A DNA stretch of 47,895 nt from an uncultured Prevotella sp. (GCA_946627325.1 CAMOVK010000006.1:1-47895), one strand, 5' to 3'; positions 26,460 through 34,849 are shown, counted from the first letter of the stretch. Program-made: numbers and translations. The notes: a model not told the origin generated them from the letters alone.

Positions 26460-27154
26460 TTTGCTTCCTCCTGTTCTTTTTTCAGGTTCTCGACAAAGTC
26501 AGCGGGAACGTCTGTTACTACTATCGGTTCTTTCTTTCCGTACATTATGGCCTCATTGCTTACTCCCATTTCGCGTTCTTCTGCATTTTGCTTGTGATTT
26601 GCTCCGCCAAAGAATTTCTCCACTTTAACTTTGCGCTGCAACTGCATCATGCCGTAGAGTATTGCTTCTGGTCGCGGAGGGCAACCTGGAACAAATACAT
26701 CAACGGGCACAATCTCTTCAATGCCGTTAACAACGTGGTAGCTCGACTTGAAAGGTCCACCGCTGATGGCACATCCACCAACCGCTATTACATATTTCGG
26801 CTCAGCCATTTGGTCATAAAGGCGCTTGAATGCAGGTGCCATTTTATGGGTTATTGTTCCAGCACACATAATGAGGTCGGCTTGTCGGGGAGAGTTACGC
26901 GTTACTTCGAAACCGAAACGCGAGAAGTCGTAGCGAGCACAGCCTACTGCCATAAACTCGATACCGCAGCAACTTGTGGCAAAGGTCAGTGACCAAAGGG
27001 AATTAGAACGTCCCCAATTGATTAGCTGGTCAAGACTTCCAGTTACTACGTTTACACCGCCTTCGTGCAACTCTTCAACAAGTTTTTCGAGGCTTTCGTT
27101 GTCCTTAAACTCTTCGTAAGGAACGCTCTTGATGTGGGGTTTCTTTACTTCCAT
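26456..27154 (-). CDS. nuoB: NADH-quinone oxidoreductase subunit B (N2 4Fe-4S subunit)
   Basis: The 232-aa peripheral subunit binds cluster N2, the last electron carrier before quinone. Its ligands are the vicinal cysteines C62 and C63 (SCCGIEF), C128 (GGCAISGG) and C158 (VPGCPPRPE). The frame is open upstream, but ATG at 27154 (MEVKKPHIKSVP) gives the standard N-terminus and overlaps nuoA by 10 nt. A tail of about 50 residues after the core is lysine/glutamate-rich and probably disordered. Confidence 0.95.
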   Translation of the reverse strand: MEVKKPHIKSVPYEEFKDNESLEKLVEELHEGGVNVVTGSLDQLINWGRSNSLWSLTFATSCCGIEFMAVGCARYDFSRFGFEVTRNSPRQADLIMCAGTITHKMAPAFKRLYDQMAEPKYVIAVGGCAISGGPFKSSYHVVNGIEEIVPVDVFVPGCPPRPEAILYGMMQLQRKVKVEKFFGGANHKQNAEEREMGVSNEAIMYGKKEPIVVTDVPADFVENLKKEQEEAK

Positions 27155-27495
27155 TCTAACGCTCCTTTCCGCCAGGCATAAGCCAAGCCAAATACAAGTA
27201 CGAGGAGGAAGAAGCCAATGGTAACAAGTGCCATCGGTCCAAATTCTCCAACGACTACAGCCCATGGATAGAGAAACACGGTCTCAATGTCGAACACGAG
27301 GAAAAGGATTGCAAACAAGTAGAAACCCACCGACATTGGCAGCCAAGAGCTACCATGGGTGGGTATTCCGCACTCGTAAGGTTCACCTTTCACTTTGTTG
27401 TACGACCGTGGTCCTATCAACTTTGCAATGACGTAAGCCGCCAGTACAAGGGTAATAGCCGTAATCAGTACGGTGATTAACAAAGTAGAATTCAT
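27145..27495 (-). CDS. nuoA: NADH-quinone oxidoreductase subunit A
   Basis: The 116-aa membrane protein has three helices. YECGIPTHGSSW carries the conserved Cys loop, and LFLVFDIETVFLYPWAVV is the conserved second helix. It is the first gene of the ten-gene nuo operon, with a -7 box 62 nt upstream. Confidence 0.95.
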   Translation of the reverse strand: MNSTLLITVLITAITLVLAAYVIAKLIGPRSYNKVKGEPYECGIPTHGSSWLPMSVGFYLFAILFLVFDIETVFLYPWAVVVGEFGPMALVTIGFFLLVLVFGLAYAWRKGALEWK

Positions 27496-27556
27496 TGTGT
27501 GATATAATTTAAATTATATAAGTTTGCGTTTTTAACCAAGCTCCTTAAATCGCGTG

Positions 27557-27564
27557 CAAAGGTA
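27557..27564 (-). promoter_or_regulatory. Putative -7 box of the nuo operon promoter
   Basis: The minus strand reads TACCTTTG, an exact TAnnTTTG match preceding nuoA by about 62 nt. The -33 position is A/T-rich without a clear TTTG. Confidence 0.5.
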
Positions 27565-27635
27565 TAAAAAAAATAATATATTGCTTCCTTTTATATTAAA
27601 AAAAACAAATTATCTGAAAAAAAAGTATAGTGAGC

Positions 27636-28502
27636 TTATGTTTGTTTTAAGTTCTCATGGAATGATTCTAATCCTTTTAATGGCGATTTTTCTATTTTGC
27701 CTAACGTTATTTTATGTTCTTCTGCAGCTTTACAAAGTTCGTTTTGATAGTAGTATGCTATGCTTCCAATGCAGTTAAGACTTAGGTCTGTACGTTTGTA
27801 GGGTAAGATGCAATAGCGAATAAATTTGCTGAAATGATCGATAACAAGACGTTCGACATCTTTGTTGTTGATGTGTTTATGGATAAAAGGTGAAATCGAT
27901 GCAAGAAAACGATTGGGCATTGGTTGGCGATAGGTGCGATTTATAATGTCAGAGATGTTGGTGTTGAATTCCTGTTCAAAATCATTTTTTATTTCATTTG
28001 GAAGTTGCCGTTTATACATGGCTTCTATAAATGATTTTCCTAATACAGCACCACTGCCTTCGTCTCCAAGAATGTATCCTAAAGGAGGAATGTTGTCAAT
28101 GATTTTCGTTCCATCGTAAATACATGAATTTGACCCTGTTCCGAGTATGCATGCTATCCCTTCTTTGTTGCCGAGAAGTGCTCGTGCCGAACCTAATAAA
28201 TCACTTTCAATACAAATAGTTATATCTTTGGAAACTAATAAGATGTTGTTTGCTGATTGGAGTAATAATAAAACAATCTTTTCTCTATATTCATCCCTAA
28301 TACCCGCACCATAGTAATATATGCCTTCCACTTGTTCTTTCTTACCAATAGTGGTTAGCGCTTTGTCAAAAATTATTCTAATATCTTCGGCGTCCTGAAG
28401 AATAGGGTTTACTCCTTCAGTCTTTACCATTTTCTTTTCTCCGTTGAGACTTACAGCGAGCCAATCGGTCTTAGTGCTTCCACTGTCAATTATGATTTTC
28501 AT
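27636..28502 (-). CDS. BadF/BadG-type sugar kinase (N-acetylglucosamine-kinase-like)
   Basis: The 288-aa cytosolic protein belongs to the ASKHA ATPase fold. It has phosphate-1 motif DSGSTKTDWLAV (residues 5-16), YYYGAGI, ACILGTGSNSCIYDG (phosphate-2) and GYILGDEGSGAVLGKSFIE. In Bacteroidetes such short members are usually annotated as N-acetylglucosamine or related amino-sugar kinases. The substrate cannot be fixed from sequence. ATG at 28502 is chosen because an upstream in-frame ATG lies on the promoter. It is a single-gene unit. Confidence 0.85.
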   Translation of the reverse strand: MKIIIDSGSTKTDWLAVSLNGEKKMVKTEGVNPILQDAEDIRIIFDKALTTIGKKEQVEGIYYYGAGIRDEYREKIVLLLLQSANNILLVSKDITICIESDLLGSARALLGNKEGIACILGTGSNSCIYDGTKIIDNIPPLGYILGDEGSGAVLGKSFIEAMYKRQLPNEIKNDFEQEFNTNISDIINRTYRQPMPNRFLASISPFIHKHINNKDVERLVIDHFSKFIRYCILPYKRTDLSLNCIGSIAYYYQNELCKAAEEHKITLGKIEKSPLKGLESFHENLKQT

Positions 28503-28532
28503 TCGTAATTTGTTATAGATTTTGATTATTTG

Positions 28533-28564
28533 CAAATTTATATTTTTTTCCTTAGGCTTGCAAA
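28533..28564 (-). promoter_or_regulatory. Promoter of the BadF-type kinase gene
   Basis: The minus strand has TTTG (28561-28564), a 20-bp spacer and TAAATTTG (28533-28540), both consensus matches. The predicted leader is about 25 nt to the ATG at 28502. Confidence 0.65.
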
Positions 28565-28644
28565 CTTACGAATAATAATCTTGTGTGGCTGAAACAATGG
28601 TATCGTAAGTGAGATATAACTTTTTTATATGGCTGCAAAAGCAA

Positions 28645-28693
28645 AATAATTCGCCGAGACATATCGGTAGAAGAATTGTCTCGACGAATTATT
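28645..28693 (-). terminator. Terminator after the antiporter remnant
   Basis: A 17-bp stem with one mismatch (28645-28661 with 28677-28693) closes a 15-nt loop. It has a long T-run on the plus strand and ATTATTTTG on the minus strand. It lies 32 nt beyond the stop at 28725. Confidence 0.8.
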
Positions 28694-28724
28694 TTTTTTG
28701 TTTGATTAGGTAAGTGCTGTTATT

Positions 28725-29072
28725 TTATTCTGTTTGTCTTGCGATTGTCAGCAGTATGTCGCCAGGTTGGAGTTCCAATTGCCCATTGGGGACTATGAAT
28801 GAGCGTCCGCGCTTTACCATCATGACCAGCACCCCTTTGGGAAAATTCATATCGGCAAGTCGATGACCTTTATTGAAATCCTCATCAGTGAGTGTGATTT
28901 CCGAGAGTTGCGATTCCAATTCGTCTGGGAGTTCGATACCGAAGTCATTACCTGTTTTTGGCACCTCCGTAGCCAGACCAAGCCAGCGTGCACAGGCGGT
29001 GATAGTGGTTCCTTGAAAAGAGAGCGATAGCAATGTTATGACGAATACTACAACCAATGTTAGCACAGTCAT
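28725..29072 (-). pseudogene. C-terminal remnant of a CPA-type K+/H+ antiporter (TrkA_C domain)
   Basis: The 115 residues begin with one hydrophobic helix (TVLTLVVVFVITLLSLSFQGTTI), followed by ARWLGL and a TrkA_C/RCK-C-like domain (GHRLADMNFPKGVLVMMVKRGRSFIVPNGQLELQPGDILLTIA). This is the arrangement seen at the C-terminus of full-length (~490 aa) NhaP2/CvrA-like potassium/proton antiporters, whose last helix ends QGTTI. The ~360 N-terminal residues with the transport core are missing. A TAA lies just upstream in frame, followed by an unrelated 131-aa gene. It is either a decayed gene or a free-standing RCK-C membrane protein. The intact motif argues that the loss is recent or the fragment is retained. 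Confidence 0.65.
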
Positions 29073-29088
29073 ATCAATAATCAATTAT

Positions 29089-29484
29089 CTATTGAAACAT
29101 TTTGTTGATTACCTTTGCATCCTCGCCTTCGAAGAACTGGACTTCGGTTACAGGTTCGTAACTCATGCGGATGTATTGTTGCAATAGCAGACCAATGAAT
29201 TGCCTGTCTCGCGAAATGATGACTTCAATTAGGTAGTTGCCGTCAGTCACTTTCTTTGGGTGGAAGTCACCGATGACTTCAGCCAAATTCTCCTTGTGAG
29301 CAGAGAGGATTCGGCGCAAACGCTCTCCATCCTGCGGGGTGTATTCGTAGGTGTGAACATCTATGATGCTTTGTGTTGGATTGTAAATCGCTGTGGTCTT
29401 TAACCCCAGCATTGATTTGCTGATGCTAATACGAGCATCAGCACAGATGTCTTTCCACATCTGTAGGTTTTTGATATTTGCCAT
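29089..29484 (-). CDS. Conserved-looking hypothetical cytosolic protein (131 aa)
   Basis: I do not recognise the family. The protein has no signal peptide or membrane helix and is mixed alpha/beta, with a charged helix (PQDGERLRRILSAHKENLAEVIGDF), then YLIEVIISRDRQFIGLLLQQYIRM, and an acidic C-terminus. The stop is 16 nt before the ATG of the antiporter remnant, so the two are probably co-transcribed. It could be a regulator of the antiporter when that gene is intact, but that is speculation from position. Confidence 0.6.
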   Translation of the reverse strand: MANIKNLQMWKDICADARISISKSMLGLKTTAIYNPTQSIIDVHTYEYTPQDGERLRRILSAHKENLAEVIGDFHPKKVTDGNYLIEVIISRDRQFIGLLLQQYIRMSYEPVTEVQFFEGEDAKVINKMFQ

Positions 29485-29687
29485 ATTGTTTATTCTTTAT
29501 TAATTACGTTGACTTTCATCATGGCTCAGCCTTTCAAATAAGCATAATTGGCTTTCGCTACTCAGAAAGTTAATAATATGATACTTTACAGCTGCAAAAC
29601 GATACGAAGCCCTTCGCCCTTTGTTGGGAAACCCAAAGGCAGCCGTTTTCCAACAATAATACAAGGGAGGTATTGGTATCACTGTAA
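29485..29687 (-). other. Structured intergenic leader with competing hairpins
   Basis: This 203-nt gap has no convincing gene. On the minus strand, an 11-bp hairpin (29646-29656 with 29621-29631, one mismatch) overlaps a second possible hairpin in which CCTTTGGG pairs with the CCC...AAAGG segment nearby. A small CGAAG/CTTCG stem (29605-29616) follows. These structures are mutually exclusive in part and lie upstream of the 131-aa gene. Confidence 0.35.
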
Positions 29688-30128
29688 CTAACAAAGAATG
29701 CGTCTCAACGCTATTACATAATAGAAGCGTGGTGACGCAGCCACTACTCGCAATCCGCAGTCCATGCGGTGCAGCAGGGCAAAGTATTTAGACAGTTGAT
29801 ATGAATGGTCGGAAGTCCATCGTCCCAACATTCTGCCAGGTTTGCCACCATTAGAGGAGTAAAGTCTGACAGGGCGCGAACTTCCTAAGCGATGTCCAGT
29901 CTTGGTTGTTATCAAAGCCCCTGCAGGCGGCATCTGCCGTTCCTGTAGAATGTGTTGTTGTAGTTCGTCGTGTTCTGCTAAACATTCTTTCTTGACGGAT
30001 TCATCAAGAACGCATGCCTGAGCCTGTATTCCTAAATCCGCGACAGATAGACAGCACATCAGCAACAGCACACTAAAAAAGCGCAAAAGTCGGTTGCTGA
30101 TATGTAGTGCTGTATGGGGCATAAACAT
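29688..30128 (-). CDS. Small exported hypothetical protein
   Basis: The 146-aa product has a signal peptide (about residues 1-37, ending IQAQA), then a short Cys-containing helix (CVLDESVKKECLAEHDELQQHILQE), a basic Gly/Ser/Arg-rich middle (KTGHRLGSSRPVRLYSSNGGKPGRMLG), and a C-terminal YYVIALRRILC. Four cysteines (two early, one central, one as the last residue) would be periplasmic. I cannot assign a family. Start is ATG at 30128 or two codons later. Coding status is moderately supported by the signal peptide and composition. Confidence 0.5.
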   Translation of the reverse strand: MFMPHTALHISNRLLRFFSVLLLMCCLSVADLGIQAQACVLDESVKKECLAEHDELQQHILQERQMPPAGALITTKTGHRLGSSRPVRLYSSNGGKPGRMLGRWTSDHSYQLSKYFALLHRMDCGLRVVAASPRFYYVIALRRILC

Positions 30129-30194
30129 TAAGAATTAAAATATTGGACTACGGAAAAACGCAGTAAATCATCATAATATCGTAAGAATATGATT

Positions 30195-31334
30195 TCAGAA
30201 TATCCATGTTATGAGCATGAACATCCAATGGGCAACTAGTGCTGCGCAAATACCACCCACTGTGTGCGATATTATTGCTTTTGAGGTTAGCTCGCGATAG
30301 CCTAAAGAGTCGAGCATGGCTGTATGTGTGCTTAGGTAGCCGCTCCAACACATACCTATAGCTGTAAATACTGCTATGGCATTGCCATCTGCCCAACCGT
30401 GCAGAACGTAGGTGGGGACGAGGCTAAGCGCTGCCCCAACAGCTCCAAGAGCAGTAATCGGGAAAGCTATGAGATGAGGGTCTGTAAACCCAAAGAGCCA
30501 TTTGAATATGAAATCTATCTTTTGTGCTAACCAAGGCAAAAACTCTACACCTTCGTAGGCAGCACCTGTATAAGTGCCATCGCTGCTCGCACCAAACGTA
30601 AGAATCATAACGAATGTTGAGATGACAAGCACTCCAGGAATGATAGCGAGCCCCGTTTCTACACCTGTTTTACCGCCATCAAGCAGCGAGTTGAGTGTGC
30701 GCAGGAATGTGCCTTTCTCCTCTTCATGCTCATGCTCATCAGCTGCAATTGCCTCTGTTTTCTCGGCTGCATTTTCAACAGCATATTGTGGATATGCCTT
30801 CAGTACGAAATATTGCATCAGACGGGTGGAAACAATGCAACCAACAAAGGCACCGAAAAGTCCTATCAGAGGTTCTTTGAAAAAGCCTTGACCCATCATG
30901 AAGATGATAACAATAAGTCCCATACCAAAAGCAGTTCCGAAATTGGTAAGCGATATGAATTGAAATTTCTTAAAATAACTGCTGAAACGTTTGTCTTTTG
31001 AAAGAGAGATTATTGCAGGATTGTCGCTCAAGAATGTCATAACAGCGCCAAGCGAAGCAACACCAGGCAGATTAAATAGAGGACGCATCATTGGGCGAAG
31101 TATTCGCTCAAGCATATCCACAACGCCAAATTCAACAAACAATTTGCCCAAGGCGCCTGTGATAACGCAGATAGCCATGAGATAGAAACAAGTGTTGAGA
31201 AGCAGGTCGTGAGCCGTTTTCATAACGGTGTTAAGCATATTTGCGGCTCCCATCTGACTGCCAATGCCTCCAAAAATAATTACTACGATAGTCAGGCAGA
31301 TGATGCCTGATACAAGTTTGTTGTTTTTCTGCAT
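30195..31334 (-). CDS. Nucleoside-recognition (Gate) domain membrane protein, SpmA/SpmB-like
   Basis: The 379-aa integral membrane protein has about 9 helices and two Gate-type repeats. One is around residues 50-180 (GALGKLFVEFGVVDML, MTFLSDNPAIISL) and the other around 240-379 (GLAIIPGVLVISTFVMILTFG, HLIAFPITALGAVGAALS). Between them is a cytosolic loop rich in E, K and H (AAEKTEAIAADEHEHEEEK), which might bind metal. Relatives include spore-maturation-like and nucleoside-transporter-like proteins of unknown substrate. The frame is open farther upstream, but the promoter lies within that extension, so ATG at 31334 is chosen. Confidence 0.78.
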   Translation of the reverse strand: MQKNNKLVSGIICLTIVVIIFGGIGSQMGAANMLNTVMKTAHDLLLNTCFYLMAICVITGALGKLFVEFGVVDMLERILRPMMRPLFNLPGVASLGAVMTFLSDNPAIISLSKDKRFSSYFKKFQFISLTNFGTAFGMGLIVIIFMMGQGFFKEPLIGLFGAFVGCIVSTRLMQYFVLKAYPQYAVENAAEKTEAIAADEHEHEEEKGTFLRTLNSLLDGGKTGVETGLAIIPGVLVISTFVMILTFGASSDGTYTGAAYEGVEFLPWLAQKIDFIFKWLFGFTDPHLIAFPITALGAVGAALSLVPTYVLHGWADGNAIAVFTAIGMCWSGYLSTHTAMLDSLGYRELTSKAIISHTVGGICAALVAHWMFMLITWIF

Positions 31335-31370
31335 GATGTGTCTGTTTAATCTAATAGTTAAAAAACGCTG

Positions 31371-31401
31371 CAAAGGTAATTCTTTTCTTACAACATTCAA
31401 A
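31371..31401 (-). promoter_or_regulatory. Promoter of the Gate-domain membrane protein gene
   Basis: The minus strand has TTTG (31398-31401), a 19-bp spacer and TACCTTTG (31371-31378), both consensus. The leader to the ATG at 31334 would be about 33 nt. Confidence 0.7.
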
Positions 31402-31494
31402 TTTTCGTTTTCGTTTTTAGTAACATTGTAATCATACAATATATATAACAATGTGTAAGTTACATTATCTTTGACATTCTATTAATTAATAAAA

Positions 31495-31533
31495 CAGCGA
31501 TGCTTGCTTGTAAACTACAAGTGAGCATCGCTG
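31495..31533 (-). terminator. Terminator after rubrerythrin
   Basis: A long stem (CAGCGATGCT with AGCATCGCTG, extended by CTTGTA/TACAAG across two wobble positions) closes a small loop and is followed on the minus strand by GTTTTATT. It sits about 60 nt past the rubrerythrin stop and upstream of the next gene's promoter. Confidence 0.8.
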
Positions 31534-31595
31534 AGTTTATAGTTGCCGCACAAACATTTTTTTTAGTGCTGCATTAGTAGATTAATTCGTTTTCT

Positions 31596-32138
31596 TTAAT
31601 AGTTTTCTGCCAAGAGTTCGAAGAATTTTTGTGGATGGTCGCATACAGGACATTTCTCTGGTGCTTCCTTGCCTACTACAATGTGTCCGCAATTGCGACA
31701 TTTCCATATTGCATCACCTTCGCGAGAGAACACAACCTTTTCGTTTATATTTCCAAGCAGCTTGCGATATCTCTCCTCGTGATGGCGTTCTATTGCTGCA
31801 ACGCCACGGAATTTCTCTGCAATCTCTGTGAAACCTTCCTCTTCAGCCTCGCGAGCCATGCGGTCGTACATATCTGTCCATTCGTAGTTCTCTCCTCCGG
31901 CAGCAGCCTCGAGATTGGCAGTGGTGTCCTTAATGCTACCGCCTTCAAGTAGTTTGAACCACATTTTTGCATGTTCTTTCTCATTAGCCGCCGTTTCTTC
32001 AAAGATGGCTGCGATTTGCTCGTAACCATCTTTTTTTGCTTTAGATGCCCAATAGGTGTATTTATTGCGTGCCATCGACTCACCGGCAAACGCCTCCATT
32101 AGGTTCTTCTCTGTTTTTGTTCCTTTAAGTTCTTTCAT
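31596..32138 (-). CDS. Rubrerythrin
   Basis: Rubrerythrin is a cytosolic non-haem iron peroxidase that protects anaerobes by reducing hydrogen peroxide. The 180-aa protein has a ferritin-like four-helix domain with diiron ligands in [20 protein letters not shown] and IERHHEERY, plus a C-terminal rubredoxin domain with Cys pairs C147/C150 (CRNC) and C163/C166 (CPVC). Length and order match classical rubrerythrin. It follows the asparaginase gene after 28 nt and probably shares its transcript. Confidence 0.95.
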   Translation of the reverse strand: MKELKGTKTEKNLMEAFAGESMARNKYTYWASKAKKDGYEQIAAIFEETAANEKEHAKMWFKLLEGGSIKDTTANLEAAAGGENYEWTDMYDRMAREAEEEGFTEIAEKFRGVAAIERHHEERYRKLLGNINEKVVFSREGDAIWKCRNCGHIVVGKEAPEKCPVCDHPQKFFELLAENY

Positions 32139-32166
32139 GATTTCTCGTTTTTTTTTATGGTTAATA

Positions 32167-33207
32167 CTAAATAGTTATTTCTCCGCAAATGGATTGATTC
32201 ATGTATCTGCGTACATCATCGATATTGTTGTAGCGTGCGTGGAGATACATCAGTTTGGTAACAGCACTCTCAACCGTGCTGTCATAGCCACTGACTATGC
32301 CTGTTTCTTTTAGTTGATAGCCTGTGTCGTAACGATTCATCTCAACCGCTCCAGTCACACATTGGCTGATGTTGACAACGGTTATACCTCTATCAGAGGC
32401 ATCGCGCAATAGGTTGATAAGCCAAGCTTGCTGTGGAGCGTTTCCGCTACCATAGCTTCTCATGACGATAGCGTGTAGATTTGGAATATCGAGCACGTTT
32501 TTTACGATATTTTCGCCTATCCCTGGAAATAGTGAGAACACCATTACATTGGCATCCATTTGTGTGTTGACTGTTAATGGCTTCGAATAGTCGGGTTGGA
32601 GTATGTTGTGCTCATGGAAAGCAAAGCTTATTCCTGCATCGCATAGTGGTGGATAGTTGAACGAACAGAAAGCATCGAAGCCTTCGGAATTCATCTTTGT
32701 TGAGCGATTGCCACGCAAAAGTTTTCCGTTGAAATAAATACACACTTCTGGCACCATTGGTCTGCCATCAGAATGGTGGGCTGCAGCTAACTCTATACTG
32801 CTCATAAGGTTCTCTTTTCCATCTGTGCGTAGTTGTCCGATGGGTAATTGCGAACCAGTAAGGATTACAGGTTTTGTCAGGTTCTGAAGCATATACGATA
32901 GGGCAGAGGCTGTATATGCCATCGTGTCAGTGCCATGAAGAACAACGAAACCATCATATTGATTGTATCGGTCAGCTATAATGCTTACAATTTTTTTCCA
33001 ATATTCGGGCGACATATCACTCGAATCGATAATAGGATTGAATTGATAGACATCAACATCAGTCTTCAAGAAAGCAAATTCTGGCATGTTCTCCTTCAGA
33101 TGGTTGAAGTCGAGAGGTTCGAGGGCACCTGTCGCTGGGTTGCATCCCATACCGATAGTACCGCCTGTGTAGATGATGAGCACGCGCTCCTTACGAATAA
33201 TCTGCAT
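32167..33207 (-). CDS. ansA: Type I L-asparaginase (cytosolic)
   Basis: The enzyme hydrolyses L-asparagine to aspartate and ammonia. The 346-aa protein has no signal peptide, which fits the type I, E. coli AnsA-like group. The N-terminal catalytic loop YTGGTIGMG carries T14 and T17. The second motif [15 protein letters not shown] (about 90-104) carries the second Thr and its Asp. [18 protein letters not shown] contributes the Lys of the triad. It is transcribed divergently from the Wza-like gene and is followed by rubrerythrin. Confidence 0.93.
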   Translation of the reverse strand: MQIIRKERVLIIYTGGTIGMGCNPATGALEPLDFNHLKENMPEFAFLKTDVDVYQFNPIIDSSDMSPEYWKKIVSIIADRYNQYDGFVVLHGTDTMAYTASALSYMLQNLTKPVILTGSQLPIGQLRTDGKENLMSSIELAAAHHSDGRPMVPEVCIYFNGKLLRGNRSTKMNSEGFDAFCSFNYPPLCDAGISFAFHEHNILQPDYSKPLTVNTQMDANVMVFSLFPGIGENIVKNVLDIPNLHAIVMRSYGSGNAPQQAWLINLLRDASDRGITVVNISQCVTGAVEMNRYDTGYQLKETGIVSGYDSTVESAVTKLMYLHARYNNIDDVRRYMNQSICGEITI

Positions 33208-33247
33208 CGATAGATAAAAAATGATAACTTGCTCTATATTATGAATA

Positions 33248-33279
33248 CAAAATTACGCATTTCTTACTATATAAGCAAT
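33248..33279 (-). promoter_or_regulatory. Putative promoter of asparaginase-rubrerythrin
   Basis: The minus strand reads TAATTTTG (33248-33255), a -7 match, with ATTG at 33276-33279 after 20 bp (three of four bases of the -33). It is arranged back-to-back with the plus-strand promoter at 33318. Confidence 0.5.
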
Positions 33280-33317
33280 TTTCATTGACTATTTTTTTAC
33301 ACTTCATTTTTTATTTT

Positions 33318-33325
33318 TAACTTTG
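33318..33325 (+). promoter_or_regulatory. -7 box of the Wza-like gene promoter
   Basis: TAACTTTG is an exact TAnnTTTG match. The corresponding -33 region is T-rich (TTTT). A start site near 33330 rules out translation from an upstream in-frame start at 33323 and supports ATG at 33353. Confidence 0.55.
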
Positions 33326-33352
33326 CACGAAATTATTAAAAACATTTCTTAT

Positions 33353-34159
33353 ATGAAGAAGATAATCCTGCCTTTATTGGCAATCGTAGCAGTGATGATG
33401 CTCAACAGTTGCAAGACATCGAAAGACTTTTTGTATTTCGACAACATTGATTCAATCGATTGGGCATCGCGTCCAGGAATGATGTATGATGCGCGAATTA
33501 TGCCTAAAGATCAGCTAACTATTACAGTTAGCACCACAGACCCTACCGCTGCCTATCCTTTCAATCTGCAAGTGGCTAACACTTTGCAAAGTTCTGGGCA
33601 GAACATCAACAATGGATCGGGTATGTTGCAGACTTATCTCGTTGACAATGACGGATATATTGAATTTCCAGTAATTGGAAAAATCCGAGTTGTTGGACTG
33701 ACAAAAACCGAGTGTCAAGATCTTATTAAGGAAAAAATATCGCCCTATCTGGCAAAGGAAGAAAATCCAATCGTTGTTGTTCGCATGGCAAGTTTCCATG
33801 TGACTGTTATTGGTGAGGCAGGAGGAAAACGTAATGTGCCTGTCCCTTATGAGAAAATGAGTATCATAGAATGTCTTGCAGAGGTGGGCGACCTCACTCC
33901 ATACACAATCCGTGACGATATCTTAATTATTCGTACCGATGAACATGGAAAACGTTCATATGCTCGTCTGAATATACACGATGCGGACATTCTAAACCAT
34001 CCGTTCTTCTTCTTGCAGCAGAACGACATTATATACCTTAAGCCAAACAAGGTAGCAGTGAGAAACTCTGCAATAGGACAATCAACGTCGCTTTATTTCT
34101 CTGTAGTGGGTGTAATAACGTCAATAATAACCCTCGCAGTAAACATTATAAGATGGTAA
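33353..34159 (+). CDS. Polysaccharide export lipoprotein, Wza-like
   Basis: The 268-aa outer-membrane lipoprotein is predicted to form the export channel for capsule or exopolysaccharide. It has a lipobox ending MMLNSC (C20). The Poly_export domain follows (MPKDQLTITVSTTDP, YLVDNDGYIEFPVIGKIRVVGLTKTECQDLI), then SLBB-like beta-grasp modules (FHVTVIGEAGGKRNVPVP, NDIIYLKPNK). The C-terminal hydrophobic helix SVVGVITSIITLAVNII fits the Wza outer-membrane helix. No Wzc-type kinase or glycosyltransferase is next to it. Instead the stop overlaps the DUF2284 gene by 7 nt. Confidence 0.88.
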   Translation: MKKIILPLLAIVAVMMLNSCKTSKDFLYFDNIDSIDWASRPGMMYDARIMPKDQLTITVSTTDPTAAYPFNLQVANTLQSSGQNINNGSGMLQTYLVDNDGYIEFPVIGKIRVVGLTKTECQDLIKEKISPYLAKEENPIVVVRMASFHVTVIGEAGGKRNVPVPYEKMSIIECLAEVGDLTPYTIRDDILIIRTDEHGKRSYARLNIHDADILNHPFFFLQQNDIIYLKPNKVAVRNSAIGQSTSLYFSVVGVITSIITLAVNIIRW

Positions 34160-34809
34160 ACAACTTGATAGAGAGACCTCAATTCGGTCTCTCTACTTGT
34201 ATAGCAAAAATCTCTGCCAACGACTATATTCGCGACTATCGTGATAGCGAACGCTTTATCAAATACTGTCGCCAGTGTAGTCGTTATGGTAAAACTTATT
34301 CTTGTCCTCCTTTCGATTTCGATACTGATGAATATATATCAGGTTATCGCGATGTTTACATAATAGGTACGAAAGTTGTCTTCGATGAAGCCACCCGACA
34401 GGCATCGACCACCATTGAGTTGCGCGATGCTATTTCGCACAATGCCATGTATATGTCTCTTGATAGCCTTGAAGAGAGCCACAATCGTCTTCTCGCAAAA
34501 TTTCCTGATACCATTTCGTTCCTTGTAGGCAAGTGTCGTGTCTGCGACAGCGTTCCTTGTGCTCGTCCACAAGGTCTCCCTTGCCGTCATCCCGATAGGG
34601 TGCGTCACTCCATAGAGTCGGTTGGTTTCGATGTTGGCAAGACTACTTCCCAATTGCTTGGTATCGAATTGAAATGGAGTAGCGACCACCAACTGCCTGA
34701 ATATATCACCCTCGTGACAGCACTTTTTACCTGCGCTGCTTCCGATAAATTTATACCTGCTCTATGTAATGAGCTCGGTGTACCTCCCGAAAAAGTACAA
34801 TCGATTTAA
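34153..34809 (+). CDS. DUF2284 predicted metal-binding protein
   Basis: The 218-aa cytosolic protein has two cysteine clusters. One is C39-x2-C42 with C51 (CRQCSRYGKTYSCPPF). The other is C128-x2-C131-x4-C136-x7-C144 (CRVCDSVPCARPQGLPCRHPD). This is the signature of DUF2284, predicted to bind a metal or iron-sulfur cluster; no function is established. It overlaps the Wza-like gene by 7 nt and so is translationally coupled to it, although no functional link between the families is known to me. It converges on fkp with 40 bp between the stops and no obvious shared terminator. Confidence 0.82.
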   Translation: MVNNLIERPQFGLSTCIAKISANDYIRDYRDSERFIKYCRQCSRYGKTYSCPPFDFDTDEYISGYRDVYIIGTKVVFDEATRQASTTIELRDAISHNAMYMSLDSLEESHNRLLAKFPDTISFLVGKCRVCDSVPCARPQGLPCRHPDRVRHSIESVGFDVGKTTSQLLGIELKWSSDHQLPEYITLVTALFTCAASDKFIPALCNELGVPPEKVQSI

Positions 34810-34849
34810 CCCTTTTCTGATTTTTTTATTCTATTACTAACAATTCTTG

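Noticed and set aside
27155..27265. N-terminal extension of nuoB by 37 residues
   Set aside because: It overlaps nuoA coding sequence in another frame and lacks similarity to NuoB. The standard start is at 27154.
29500..29694. 64-aa open frame between the exported protein and the 131-aa gene
   Set aside because: It overlaps strong hairpins and has no signal, motif or convincing start context. Better explained as structured intergenic sequence.
31335..31451. N-terminal extension of the Gate-domain membrane protein
   Set aside because: A full consensus promoter lies inside it, and the membrane segment starts naturally after ATG at 31334.
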